Below are positions 1-6,820 of a stretch of DNA of 10,738 nt, in pieces; the first letter of the stretch is position 1; each line of letters opens with the position of its first letter. The translations under genes were made by a program, and so were the position numbers. The DNA comes from JAKACA01 sp050008715 (GTDB taxonomy: Bacteria > Actinomycetota > Acidimicrobiia > Acidimicrobiales > Bog-793), in NCBI GenBank assembly GCA_050008715.1, contig JBEKMC010000117.1, forward strand, positions 1-10,738, written 5' to 3'. The notes beneath the pieces were generated by a model. The model saw nothing but the letters and a program-made list of their open reading frames with translations. It ran no database searches and was not told the origin of the DNA.

Positions 1-846
1 GAAGTTGGCTCGCATCTTCGCGACGGTGTCGATCACGCTGCGGGCGTGCCCGTGGGCGGTGTCGACGACGATGACGTCGACACCTGAGGCGACGAGCGCT
101 TCCATCCGCTCGAAGGCGTCCGGGCCGGTGCCGACGGCTGCGGCCACCCGCAGCCTGCCGCGGTCGTCCTTGGTCGCCCTCGGGTAGTCGATGCGCTTTT
201 GGATGTCCTTCACCGTGATGAGGCCGTGAAGTGTGCCGTTGCTCTCGACGATGGGGAGCTTCTCGATGCGGTGGCGCCCGAGGATCACCTGGGCGGCCTC
301 GAGGGTCGTCCCGACGGGAGCGGTCACGAGCCCGTCCGCTGTCATGACCGAAGAGACGGGCTCGTCGCTCCGGGCGACGAAACGGAGATCGCGGTTCGTC
401 ACGATCCCCACGAGATGGCCGGCTTCGTCGGTGACCGGTACGCCGGATACGTGGTACTGGGCCATCAGGTTCATGGCGTCGGTGATCGAGGTCCCTGGCG
501 ACACCGTGATCGGGTTGGTGATCATGCCGGACTCGGAGCGCTTCACGCGGTCCACCTCGGCGGCTTGGTCGGCGATCGAAAGGTTGCGATGGATGACGCC
601 GATACCTCCCTCGCGTGCCATCGAGATGGCGAGCCTGGACTCGGTCACGGTGTCCATGGCCGCTGAGACGAGCGGTATGGCGAGCGAGATGTTGCGCGTC
701 AGGCGACTCTCGGTGGAGGCCTCGGCCGGGAGTATCTCGGATGCCGCAGGCACGAGCAGTACATCGTCGAACGTGAGGCCCTCGCGGCCGAATTTCTCGG
801 CGAAGGAGGGGGACGGAGGGCTGATGCTGGCGTCGTCGTGCTCCAT
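1..846 (-). CDS. guaB: IMP dehydrogenase, N-terminal 282 residues (cut by left window edge)
   Basis: IMP dehydrogenase oxidises IMP to XMP with NAD+, the committed step of GMP synthesis, in the cytosol. Read on the minus strand, residues 22-35 (EGLTFDDVLLVPA) and 60-85 (VSAAMDTVTE, then GGIGVIHRN) are the hallmark start of the IMPDH barrel. Residues about 105-220 form the inserted pair of CBS domains (GVPVTDEAGHLVGIVTNRDL; EKLPIVESNGTLHGLITVKD). The barrel resumes at about 235 with AAVGTGPDAFER and VIVVDTAHGH (Asp262, NAD-site region). The catalytic Cys loop and flap lie beyond the left edge, so roughly the last 40% is missing. ATG at 844-846 is chosen because the next upstream bases carry a -10 box rather than a Shine-Dalgarno sequence. 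It is divergent from the gene at 997. Identification is secure; full-length integrity cannot be judged. Confidence 0.97.
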   Translation of the reverse strand, partial: MEHDDASISPPSPSFAEKFGREGLTFDDVLLVPAASEILPAEASTESRLTRNISLAIPLVSAAMDTVTESRLAISMAREGGIGVIHRNLSIADQAAEVDRVKRSESGMITNPITVSPGTSITDAMNLMAQYHVSGVPVTDEAGHLVGIVTNRDLRFVARSDEPVSSVMTADGLVTAPVGTTLEAAQVILGRHRIEKLPIVESNGTLHGLITVKDIQKRIDYPRATKDDRGRLRVAAAVGTGPDAFERMEALVASGVDVIVVDTAHGHARSVIDTVAKMRANF

Positions 847-851
847 GTCAC

Positions 852-857
852 ATCTTA
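852..857 (-). promoter_or_regulatory. Candidate -10 box of guaB, leaderless arrangement
   Basis: The minus strand reads TAAGAT, a TANNNT-type -10 hexamer, followed by five bases (GTGAC) and then the guaB ATG. Transcription starting six bases after the hexamer would begin exactly at the A of ATG, giving a leaderless mRNA. No purine-rich ribosome-binding sequence is visible before this ATG, which agrees. I see no convincing -35 at standard spacing; CCGACA lies 14 bases upstream, which is too close. This is inference from sequence only. Confidence 0.5.
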
Positions 858-996
858 GGCGCCATCGCGGCTGTCGGCCGGTCCGTGGAGGCGGAGGTTG
901 CGTGGGGTGGAGGTTTCTTGCGCGGAGGACCGGCAGTCGACTTGGGGAGCACGAGCGGTAGGTGGCTCGGTACGCAGCGGGTCGAGGATCGGCGAC

Positions 997-1947
997 ATGC
1001 GAGCGGAGACTGGCCGAATTCTCGGAGAGCTAGCTCGAGCGTCGAATTCCGGGCTGGTCACGCGGGCACAGGTGCGGGCGGTGCCGCTGCCGTCCAGCTG
1101 GCTCCGCACGCAGCTTCGGACTGGAACCCTGCAGCAGATCGAGGCGGACGTGTTCGCCGTTCGGGGGTCATGGGGTAGCAGCGGCGAGCCTCCTTGGCGG
1201 ACTGTCGGTCTCGCTGCCTGTCTGCAGCGCGGCCCGGAGGCTCGCCTTGCTTTTGGGACCGCAGCTCGAATATGGGAGCTGGCCGCGGGACAGAGCGCAG
1301 GCTCGGACCGTGTGCATGTCCTTGTGCCGGGCGAGAAGGGGTTTCGTAGCACGCAGCGGGTGCGGGTTCACCGGACGAACCGGTTGCCGTCGAGCGATGT
1401 GACGTCGGTTGCAGGGCTTCCGGTGACGACGGTCGCGAGGACGATCATCGATCTTGCCGGGTCGCTGAGCGCCGAGTCTGTGGAGCGGGTCGTCGACGAC
1501 GCGCTCGTGCGGCGACTCACGACTGTTCCGTTGCTGTCGGGCGCGCTCGGGCGCAACGCTCACCGCGGGTGTCGAGGCGGGCCGCTCGTGCGAGCGGCGC
1601 TGGGGCTCTGGTCGGTCGGGCCGCTCGAGAGCCACGCCGAGACCGAAGTGCTGCGATGGCTGCTGGCGGCCGGTGTGCCCGAGCCGGTGCCGCAGCTGGA
1701 GGTAGCCGTTCCCGGTGGAAGGCGGTTGCGGGTCGATCTGGCGTGGCCTGAGGCGCGAGTCGCCTTGGAAGTCGATGGCTTTGCTCACCATCATGGCCCG
1801 AGGAAGCTGTCCGCCGATCACGAGCGGCGGTCCGTCCTCGCGGCGCTCGGTTGGCGGGTGCTCACGACGACCGTGGCCGAGGTGCGCCGTGGAGGCGTGA
1901 ACCTGATGGCGGCGCTTCGGGCGCTCGGCGTGGTCGCCGTCGACTGA
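997..1947 (+). CDS. AbiEi-like winged-helix / DUF559 nuclease-fold protein, orphan
   Basis: A 316-residue protein of a type common in actinobacteria, often annotated as a type IV toxin-antitoxin AbiEi-family or DUF559 protein. Residues about 8-57 look like the AbiEi N-terminal winged helix (GLVTRAQVRA, then LRTGTLQQIEADVFAV). Residues 139-155 carry the typical GLPVTTVARTIIDLAG. The C-terminal domain (about 208-305) has a Vsr/PD-(D/E)XK-like layout: a helix with Glu215/Glu217, then RVDLAW (Asp247), ALEVDG (Glu258, Asp260), and ADHERR plus LGWRVLTTT. That residue set would fit a metal-dependent nuclease core, but activity is not demonstrated for these orphans. The ATG at 997 is preceded by GAGG at 984-987 with nine bases spacing; an in-frame TTG at 898 is less likely. 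No AbiEii nucleotidyltransferase partner is adjacent, so a working toxin-antitoxin pair is not supported. It stands alone between guaB (divergent) and the metallohydrolase (convergent). Confidence 0.85.
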   Translation: MRAETGRILGELARASNSGLVTRAQVRAVPLPSSWLRTQLRTGTLQQIEADVFAVRGSWGSSGEPPWRTVGLAACLQRGPEARLAFGTAARIWELAAGQSAGSDRVHVLVPGEKGFRSTQRVRVHRTNRLPSSDVTSVAGLPVTTVARTIIDLAGSLSAESVERVVDDALVRRLTTVPLLSGALGRNAHRGCRGGPLVRAALGLWSVGPLESHAETEVLRWLLAAGVPEPVPQLEVAVPGGRRLRVDLAWPEARVALEVDGFAHHHGPRKLSADHERRSVLAALGWRVLTTTVAEVRRGGVNLMAALRALGVVAVD

Positions 1948-1986
1948 CGAGCCGGCGGGCTCGGCCTTGCGCCGGCCTGCTGACCG

Positions 1987-2055
1987 GCTGGCGGCGAACC
2001 GAGTGCACAGAGCGACTGGGCACCCCCCTCCCCGGTGACGTTGCGCACGAGGTTG
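1987..2055. repeat. 69-bp direct repeat, copy 1, with central hairpin
   Basis: First of two 69-bp copies offset by 94 bp, differing at one base (T at 2017 versus C at 2111). Inside it, 2015-2020 (ACTGGG) can pair with 2031-2036 (CCCGGT) around a ten-base C-rich loop. The T here keeps pairing as a U-G wobble only in a plus-strand transcript. An outer GTGC/GCAC pair (2003-2006 and 2045-2048) could extend the fold across an internal loop. It lies in the gene-free stretch 1948-2199 between two convergent genes and starts about 40 bases after the stop at 1947. It could be a dispersed intergenic element or a transcription end signal; there is no T-tract, so a classical intrinsic terminator is not supported. 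Confidence 0.9.
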
Positions 2056-2080
2056 GCGCGGCAGACGTCGGCCGGCCGGC

Positions 2081-2149
2081 GCTGGCGGCGAACCGAGTGC
2101 ACAGAGCGACCGGGCACCCCCCTCCCCGGTGACGTTGCGCACGAGGTTG
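2081..2149. repeat. 69-bp direct repeat, copy 2, with perfect central hairpin
   Basis: Second copy of the repeat, separated from copy 1 by 25 bases. Its inner stem is perfect: ACCGGG at 2109-2114 and CCCGGT at 2125-2130 with loop CACCCCCCTC. Immediately after it, 2150-2170 has a decayed echo of the repeat centre (CCCGGAACCCCCCTGCCCGA), possibly a third partial copy. The remainder up to 2199 is C/G-rich with no other signal I can name. The stop of the convergent metallohydrolase is at 2200-2202. Confidence 0.9.
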
Positions 2150-2199
2150 CCCGGAACCCCCCTGCCCGACCGCCGCCGCCCCGGTCCGCACCGCCGGCT

Positions 2200-2943
2200 T
2201 CAGCCGCCGAAGACGCGGAGCCACTCCTCGGCGCTACGGGGCGCCAGCACCGGGTTCCAACGCTTGGTGGCACCGAGCGTGGCGTGCGGGTCCTCGGAGT
2301 ACAGGTGCCCGGGATACACGACGGTGTCGTCGGGCAGGCGGGCGAGCCGGTTCACGAGGCTGTCGTACATCGCGGCGGGGTCGCTCCCTGGCAAGTCGGT
2401 GCGCCCGCACCCGTTCAGGAACAGCGTGTCCCCGGCGACGAGGCGTCCCTCCACGAGGAAACACTGGCTTCCTGGCGTATGCCCGGGGGTGTGCAGCAGC
2501 CGGATGGCGATGTTGCCCACCTGCACGACATCGTCCGACTCGTGTTCGACGAGATCGCCCCGCTCCACGCCGGCGGCGCGCACGACCCAGGGCACCTCGT
2601 CCCGTTGGACGTGGATCGGGACGGACACCCGCTCGAGTAGATCCGCCACGCCGGAGATGGCGTGGTCGCCGAACAGCTTCCCGCCGACATGATCCGCGTG
2701 GTAGTGGGTCGCGAGCGCCCCCACGAGCCGCATCCCGTCGGCTTCGAGGAGATCGACGAGCTCACCGGGCGCATAGGCGGGATCGACGACGACCGCCTCG
2801 CCGGTCTGGCGATCGCCGATCAGGTAGACGAAGTTGACCATCTGCCGGGCGATCTGGTCGCCGGTGGCGATATCCCGTCCGGCCAGCAGTTGGCGGAAAT
2901 ACAGCTGCCCACCGGTGCCCGAGGTGTCAGTGTCACCGGTCAT
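2200..2943 (-). CDS. Metallo-beta-lactamase-fold hydrolase, glyoxalase II / persulfide dioxygenase-like
   Basis: A 247-residue cytosolic metallohydrolase. All metal ligands of the fold are visible: THYHADH gives His80, His82, Asp84 and His85; HTPGHTPGS gives His155; AGDTLF gives Asp172; VYPGH gives His213. This is the set of binuclear enzymes such as hydroxyacylglutathione hydrolase, ETHE1-type persulfide dioxygenases and related thioesterases. The segment 178-187 (NGCGRTDLPG) resembles the GGVGRTDLPGG loop of the glyoxalase II/YcbL-like branch. The start FRQLLAGRDIATGDQIARQM and the end WLRVFGG match a recurrent actinobacterial subgroup, but the substrate cannot be read from sequence. ATG at 2941-2943 is preceded by GGGAGG with a good six-base spacing. 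It overlaps the end of the upstream gene by 11 nt and is the last gene of the helicase operon. Confidence 0.92.
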   Translation of the reverse strand: MTGDTDTSGTGGQLYFRQLLAGRDIATGDQIARQMVNFVYLIGDRQTGEAVVVDPAYAPGELVDLLEADGMRLVGALATHYHADHVGGKLFGDHAISGVADLLERVSVPIHVQRDEVPWVVRAAGVERGDLVEHESDDVVQVGNIAIRLLHTPGHTPGSQCFLVEGRLVAGDTLFLNGCGRTDLPGSDPAAMYDSLVNRLARLPDDTVVYPGHLYSEDPHATLGATKRWNPVLAPRSAEEWLRVFGG

Positions 2944-3865
2944 CGCTTGCCTCCCTGATCTCCGCAGTCCGGACCGAGCCGGACGGTCTCCGGGCGGACA
3001 GCCATGCTGCCAGTGCCTCGGCGCCGTCCACCAGTCCAGGCCCCGGTCTCGAGAACCACACCGTGCCGTCGAATGCCACGAACCTGGCCCTCTTGAGCTC
3101 CGCCCAGTCCCGTGCCAGTCGGCGCAAAGCACGCCCGCCGGCGATGGCAGCGTCCAGGTCGAGCCCGCATGGCGCGACCACGATCACGTCCGGCCGGGCG
3201 GCGGCGAGCGCATCGAGGCCGATCGGGCGCGACCTGCCGCCGGCCTGAGCCAGCACGGGCTCGCCCCCAGCCGCCCGCACGACGTCCGGAACCCAATTGC
3301 CCGCCAGGTACAGCGGCTCGACCCAGTCGAGGACGGCTACCCGGGGCCGATCCGCCGAACACCGGGCGGCAGGTCCCGCAGAAAGGGCAGCGAGACGAGA
3401 CCGGCACGCCGCCTCGAGGGTGGTCCCCACCTCGCCGAAGCCGAGGTGACGGGCGACCGTCGAGATGGTGGCAAGGACGTCGTCGAGGCTGTGCGGGTCG
3501 AGCGAGACGACCTCGCAGTGGACGCCGGCAGATGCGAGCGTGCCGACCACCTCCGACGCCGGCAGGGCGCACACAGCGCACTCGTCCTGGGCGAAGACGA
3601 GGTCGGGAGCGAGCGCCAGCACCAGCTCGACATCGAGAGAGTAGAGAACGCCGCCGATGGTGAGCTGGTCCTTCACGGCGGCATCGACACCGGCAGGGTC
3701 GGTCGCCGCACGACCCGGATCGATCATCGGGGTCGTGACGACCGGGCGAGGGGCAGCAGGGTCCGGTTGGTCGCAGTCTGCACTGATGCCCACGAGCGAC
3801 TCGATCGCCCCGAGGGCGACCACGATGTCGGTGGCCGACGGCACGAGTGAGATGGCGCGCCTCAC
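2933..3865 (-). CDS. Cobalamin/siderophore-type substrate-binding-fold protein without signal peptide
   Basis: A 310-residue protein of the BtuF/FhuD-like periplasmic-binding fold (COG0614), of the subgroup often labelled cobalamin-binding protein. It opens directly with RRAISLVPSATDIVVALGA, the first strand-helix of the domain, and no hydrophobic export segment or lipobox precedes it, so it is probably cytosolic. Family marks are Cys31-Asp32 (GISADCDQPD), DQLTIGGVLYSLDVELVLAL at 66-85, and DECAVCAL with Cys96 and Cys99. The second lobe has LDWVEPLYLAGNWVPDVVRA (179-198) and PDVIVVAPCGLDLD. No permease or ATPase of an ABC transporter is adjacent. The GTG start at 3863-3865 fits the domain edge and has GAGGGAG a few bases upstream; the longer open frame further upstream lies inside the helicase gene and is a shadow. 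It starts 20 nt after the helicase stop. Ligand and role are unknown. Confidence 0.88.
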   Translation of the reverse strand: MRRAISLVPSATDIVVALGAIESLVGISADCDQPDPAAPRPVVTTPMIDPGRAATDPAGVDAAVKDQLTIGGVLYSLDVELVLALAPDLVFAQDECAVCALPASEVVGTLASAGVHCEVVSLDPHSLDDVLATISTVARHLGFGEVGTTLEAACRSRLAALSAGPAARCSADRPRVAVLDWVEPLYLAGNWVPDVVRAAGGEPVLAQAGGRSRPIGLDALAAARPDVIVVAPCGLDLDAAIAGGRALRRLARDWAELKRARFVAFDGTVWFSRPGPGLVDGAEALAAWLSARRPSGSVRTAEIREASDDR

Positions 3866-3885
3866 CGGACTCCCTCGGGAAACGC

Positions 3886-5097
3886 TCAGGAACCCGAGGC
3901 GCGACCGTGCATCGACCCCGGACTCTCCCAGCCGGCGAGATCCTTCAGGCGAGGGTCGTTCGAGAAGACTTCCACGAGCGGGGCGTCGAGCCCGAGCCGC
4001 CGCTGCAGCCGCTCGATCGCGAGCTCCTGGTCCCAGAGCACAAGAGTGACGGCGACACCGCCCTCGCCGGCGCGGGCGGTACGTCCCGACCGGTGCAGGT
4101 AGGCCTTGTGATCCTCCGGCGGGTCGAAGTGCACGACGACGTCGACGCCTTCGATGTCGAGGCCACGGGCAGCGACATCGGTCGCCACGAGCACCGGCAG
4201 CTTCCCGGCGGTGAAGCGGTCGAGGGCTTGCTCGCGGGCGGACTGACGGAGATCGCCGTGAATGGCTTCGGCGCGTACGCCCTCGCTCCGGAGGTCGGTC
4301 ACGAGGCGGTCCGCTCCGCGCTTGGTCCGCACGAAGCACAGCGTCTTCTCGGCCCCGCCGACGATCGCCGCACAGACCTTGGCTTTGTCGAGCTGGTGCA
4401 CCTTCAAGAAACGATGCTGCATCTCCGCAACCGTCAGCTGGCGCTCCTTCACCTCGTGAAGGACGGGGTCGCGCAGGTGCCGGCGCACGACCTGGTCGAC
4501 CGCAGAGTCGAGCGTGGCCGAGAAGAGGAGCGTCTGGCGGTCGGTCGGCATCTTGCGCAGCAGCCACTCCACCTGCGGCAAGAAACCCATGTCAGCCATC
4601 CGGTCCGCCTCGTCGACCACGAGCGTCGTGACCGCACCGAGGCTGACGCTGCCGCGGTCGGCGAAGTCGATGAGGCGTCCTGGGGTGGCGACGACGACGT
4701 CGACTCCACGTGCGAGGCGCTTCATCTGGCGATCGAGGTCGCTGCCGCCGTAGACGACGGCCACGCGCAGGCCCACTGCCTTGGCGAGCGGTTCGAGCAC
4801 TTCGGCGACCTGCACGGCCAGCTCGCGAGTAGGCACGAGCACCAGCGAGACGGGAGCACCCGGCTTGGCGCGAACGGTCCGCATCAGCAGCGGCAGACCG
4901 AATGCCAGCGTCTTTCCAGAGCCGGTCTTGGCCTTGCCGCAGACGTCCCTCCCCTCGAGGGCGTCCGGGATCGTCAGCTCCTGGACCGGGAACGGCGACA
5001 CGATCCCGAAGTCCGACAGCGCAGCCGTCAACTCCGGCGAGACTCCGAGCGAGGAGAAGGTCGTCGGGAGGGTTGAAGTGGTAGGGGCAGAACTCAT
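3886..5097 (-). CDS. DEAD-box ATP-dependent RNA helicase
   Basis: About 403 residues, containing the two RecA-like lobes and little else. Motifs occur in order (numbering from ATG): Q motif SPFPVQ ending at Gln39; motif I AKTGSGKT at 56-63; Ia PTRELA at 89-94; GG at 117-118; Ib TPGR at 138-141; II DEAD at 162-165; III SAT at 193-195; V ARGLDI at 310-315; VI HRSGRTARAG at 335-344. These support ATP-dependent RNA unwinding, typically in ribosome assembly or mRNA turnover. No long basic tail or DbpA/CsdA-type RNA-binding domain follows, so a specific RhlE/CsdA assignment is not justified. GTG at 5098-5100 directly precedes ATG at 5095-5097; both are possible starts. I favour ATG because the weak purine run GGACGAGA then has better spacing. 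First gene of the three-gene minus-strand operon, divergent from the ATP-grasp operon. Confidence 0.95.
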   Translation of the reverse strand: MSSAPTTSTLPTTFSSLGVSPELTAALSDFGIVSPFPVQELTIPDALEGRDVCGKAKTGSGKTLAFGLPLLMRTVRAKPGAPVSLVLVPTRELAVQVAEVLEPLAKAVGLRVAVVYGGSDLDRQMKRLARGVDVVVATPGRLIDFADRGSVSLGAVTTLVVDEADRMADMGFLPQVEWLLRKMPTDRQTLLFSATLDSAVDQVVRRHLRDPVLHEVKERQLTVAEMQHRFLKVHQLDKAKVCAAIVGGAEKTLCFVRTKRGADRLVTDLRSEGVRAEAIHGDLRQSAREQALDRFTAGKLPVLVATDVAARGLDIEGVDVVVHFDPPEDHKAYLHRSGRTARAGEGGVAVTLVLWDQELAIERLQRRLGLDAPLVEVFSNDPRLKDLAGWESPGSMHGRASGS

Positions 5098-5114
5098 CAC
5101 GTTTTCTCGTCCAC

Positions 5115-5120
5115 AGCCTA
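5115..5120 (-). promoter_or_regulatory. Possible -10 box of the helicase operon
   Basis: The minus strand reads TAGGCT, a TANNNT match, which would place the transcription start about ten bases before the GTG/ATG start and leave a very short leader containing GGACGAGA. A -35 element is not convincing. The 14-bp dyad at 5123-5136 would then lie in the spacer between -35 and -10. Low confidence, based on hexamer resemblance only. Confidence 0.3.
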
Positions 5121-5122
5121 CT

Positions 5123-5136
5123 GGCCCACCTGGGCC
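5123..5136. promoter_or_regulatory. 14-bp dyad in divergent promoter region, candidate operator
   Basis: GGCCCA-CC-TGGGCC is a perfect inverted repeat with a two-base centre, lying 26 bases upstream of the helicase ATG. The centre is too short for an RNA hairpin loop, so a dimeric repressor or activator site is the more natural reading. No regulator gene is encoded in the window. Confidence 0.4.
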
Positions 5137-5142
5137 TCACCG

Positions 5143-5155
5143 TCGGACTGTCCGA
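5143..5155. promoter_or_regulatory. 13-bp palindrome in divergent promoter region, candidate operator
   Basis: TCGGAC-T-GTCCGA is a perfect palindrome around T5149, six bases beyond the neighbouring 14-bp dyad and about 55 bases before the ATP-grasp start. Between it and the gene, CATCACG occurs twice (5174-5180 and 5184-5190), and TAAGAA at 5195-5200 is a weak -10-like hexamer. Divergent placement would let one protein control both operons. Inferred from symmetry and position. Confidence 0.4.
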
Positions 5156-5209
5156 TCACGGCTGGATGGAAACCATCACGAAACATCACGGTGCTAAGAA
5201 CGTCGCGCT

Positions 5210-6820
5210 GTGGACGATCTCTTCGAGGGCTACGACACCGGCACCGCCTGGGACGAGATGTTCGAGCCGACCGGTCGGCCGCGGAAGCCGGCCTCCGGCC
5301 TGTACGAAGCCTTGAGCACGTTGTCGGTCGGCGACCTGGGCGAGCGGAGCGCGGAGAGCGACATGTCGTTTCGTGACCAGGGCATCACGTTCGGGTTCTC
5401 CGGGGAGGACCGGCCGTTCCCGCTCGACCCGATCCCTCGCCTCGTCTCGGCGGCAGAGTGGGGAACGATCGAGCAGGGCGTGGCCCAGCGGGTGCGAGCA
5501 CTCGAGATGTTCCTCGCCGACGCCTACGGCCCGCGGGAGGCGTTCAACGACGGCGTCGTCCCGCGGCGACTGCTTGCCACGTCGCGACACTTCTGGCGCA
5601 ACGCGTTCGGTGTCGAGAGCCCGAACGGCGTGCGCATCCACGTCGCCGGGATCGACCTCGTGAAGGACGCCCACGGTCAGTTCTGCGTACTCGAGGACAA
5701 CGTCCGCATCCCCTCCGGCGTCTCGTATGTGATCGAGAACCGCCGCGCCATGGCGCGCATGTTCCCCGAGCTGCTGCTCAGCCACCGGGTGCAGCCCGTC
5801 TCGGGCTACCCCGCCCAGTTGCACACCGCCCTCCGAGCTGCAGCGCCTCGGGCGTCCGGCAACGAGCCGAACGTCGTGGTGCTGACGCCGGGAGTCGCCA
5901 ACTCGGCGTATTTCGAGCACTCCTTCCTCGCTCGCCAGATGGGCGTCGAGCTGGTGGAGGGCCGTGACCTCGTGTGCCGGGACAACGTGGTCTACATGCG
6001 GACGACGGCCGGCCAACAACGAGTGGACGTCATCTACCGTCGCGTGGACGACGACTTTCTCGACCCGGTGCAGTTTCGCTCGGACTCGTTGCTCGGCTGC
6101 GGGGGACTGCTCAACGCGGCCAGAGCCGGCAACGTCACCGTCGCCAATGCGGTCGGCAACGGCATCGCAGACGACAAGCTCGTGTACACGTTCGTGCCCG
6201 AGCTGATCACCTACTACCTCGGCGAGCCCCCGATCCTGCCGAACGTCCCGACCTATCGCCTGGAGGATCCCGACCAGCTCGAGTTCGTCGCTGAGCGCGT
6301 GGCGGAGCTGGTCGTGAAGCCCGTGGATGCCTCCGGCGGCCAGGGGCTCGTCGTGGGACCGCAAGCCAGCGAGGAGGAGCTGGCGGCGACCGTGACCGCC
6401 ATCCGGCGGAATCCCCGCGACTACATCGCCCAGGAGCTCGTCACTCTCTCGACGGTGCCCACGAGGGTCGACGGCCGCGTCCGGCCTCGTCACGTCGATC
6501 TCCGGCCGTTCGCCATCAACGACGGCGAACGCGTCTGGGTGCTGCCGGGGGGCCTGACCCGGGTCGCCCTCCGGCAAGGCAGCGTCGTCGTGAACTCGAG
6601 TCAGGGTGGTGGTTCGAAGGACACCTGGGTCCTCGCCCGCGACGAGGAGCCCGGGGATCCGTCGGGCGACGAGTCCGACGTGACGGCGGGGGCGATGATC
6701 GCCGAGTTCCCGGCGGCCTGGTCCGGTCAGGAGTCGGGGCCGGCCTTCGAGGACGCGCGGCAGGTTCACGTCCAGCAGCAACAGCAGGGTCGACGCAGAG
6801 AGGATCCACGGTCGTGCTGA
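5210..6820 (+). CDS. Circularly permuted ATP-grasp protein (COG2308 family), predicted amide-bond ligase
   Basis: A 536-residue protein of the circularly permuted ATP-grasp family, predicted to activate a carboxylate with ATP and join it to an amine. It begins with the family start LFEGYDTGTAWDEMFEPTGR. Diagnostic segments are VLEDNVRIPSGVSYVIENR (160-178), VVVLTPGVANSAYFEHSFLA (222-241), GNGIADDKLVYTFVPELI (317-333), VVKPVDASGGQGL (368-380), YIAQELVTLSTVPT (405-418), HVDLRPFAI (428-436) and LPGGLTRVAL (445-454). The core ends near VNSSQGGGSKDTWVLA (461-476). About 60 further residues form an acidic low-complexity tail ending in five glutamines and RRREDPRSC, longer than I expect for the family. 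GTG at 5210 is the first start after an in-frame TAA at 5195 and fits the family N-terminus, although no clear ribosome-binding site precedes it. Its stop overlaps the alpha-E start by 7 nt, indicating coupled translation. Confidence 0.93.
   Translation: MDDLFEGYDTGTAWDEMFEPTGRPRKPASGLYEALSTLSVGDLGERSAESDMSFRDQGITFGFSGEDRPFPLDPIPRLVSAAEWGTIEQGVAQRVRALEMFLADAYGPREAFNDGVVPRRLLATSRHFWRNAFGVESPNGVRIHVAGIDLVKDAHGQFCVLEDNVRIPSGVSYVIENRRAMARMFPELLLSHRVQPVSGYPAQLHTALRAAAPRASGNEPNVVVLTPGVANSAYFEHSFLARQMGVELVEGRDLVCRDNVVYMRTTAGQQRVDVIYRRVDDDFLDPVQFRSDSLLGCGGLLNAARAGNVTVANAVGNGIADDKLVYTFVPELITYYLGEPPILPNVPTYRLEDPDQLEFVAERVAELVVKPVDASGGQGLVVGPQASEEELAATVTAIRRNPRDYIAQELVTLSTVPTRVDGRVRPRHVDLRPFAINDGERVWVLPGGLTRVALRQGSVVVNSSQGGGSKDTWVLARDEEPGDPSGDESDVTAGAMIAEFPAAWSGQESGPAFEDARQVHVQQQQQGRRREDPRSC

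Noticed and set aside
997..1947. A complete type IV toxin-antitoxin pair
   Set aside because: No AbiEii-like nucleotidyltransferase gene is next to it on either side.
2015..2130. Classical rho-independent terminators at the two repeat hairpins
   Set aside because: The stems are only six pairs and no T-run follows on either strand.
1987..2149. CRISPR array or attachment-site pair
   Set aside because: Only two copies with a 25-bp interval, no cas genes, and no mobile element enclosed between the copies.
3866..4567. N-terminal extension of the BtuF-like protein reaching into the helicase gene
   Set aside because: The extension is antiphase translation of the helicase C-terminus with Arg/Pro-rich composition; the GTG at 3865 sits exactly at the domain start with a ribosome-binding site.
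5195..5200. TAAGAA as a firm -10 box for the ATP-grasp operon
   Set aside because: It lacks the final T of the consensus and has no -35 partner; kept only as a weak note.
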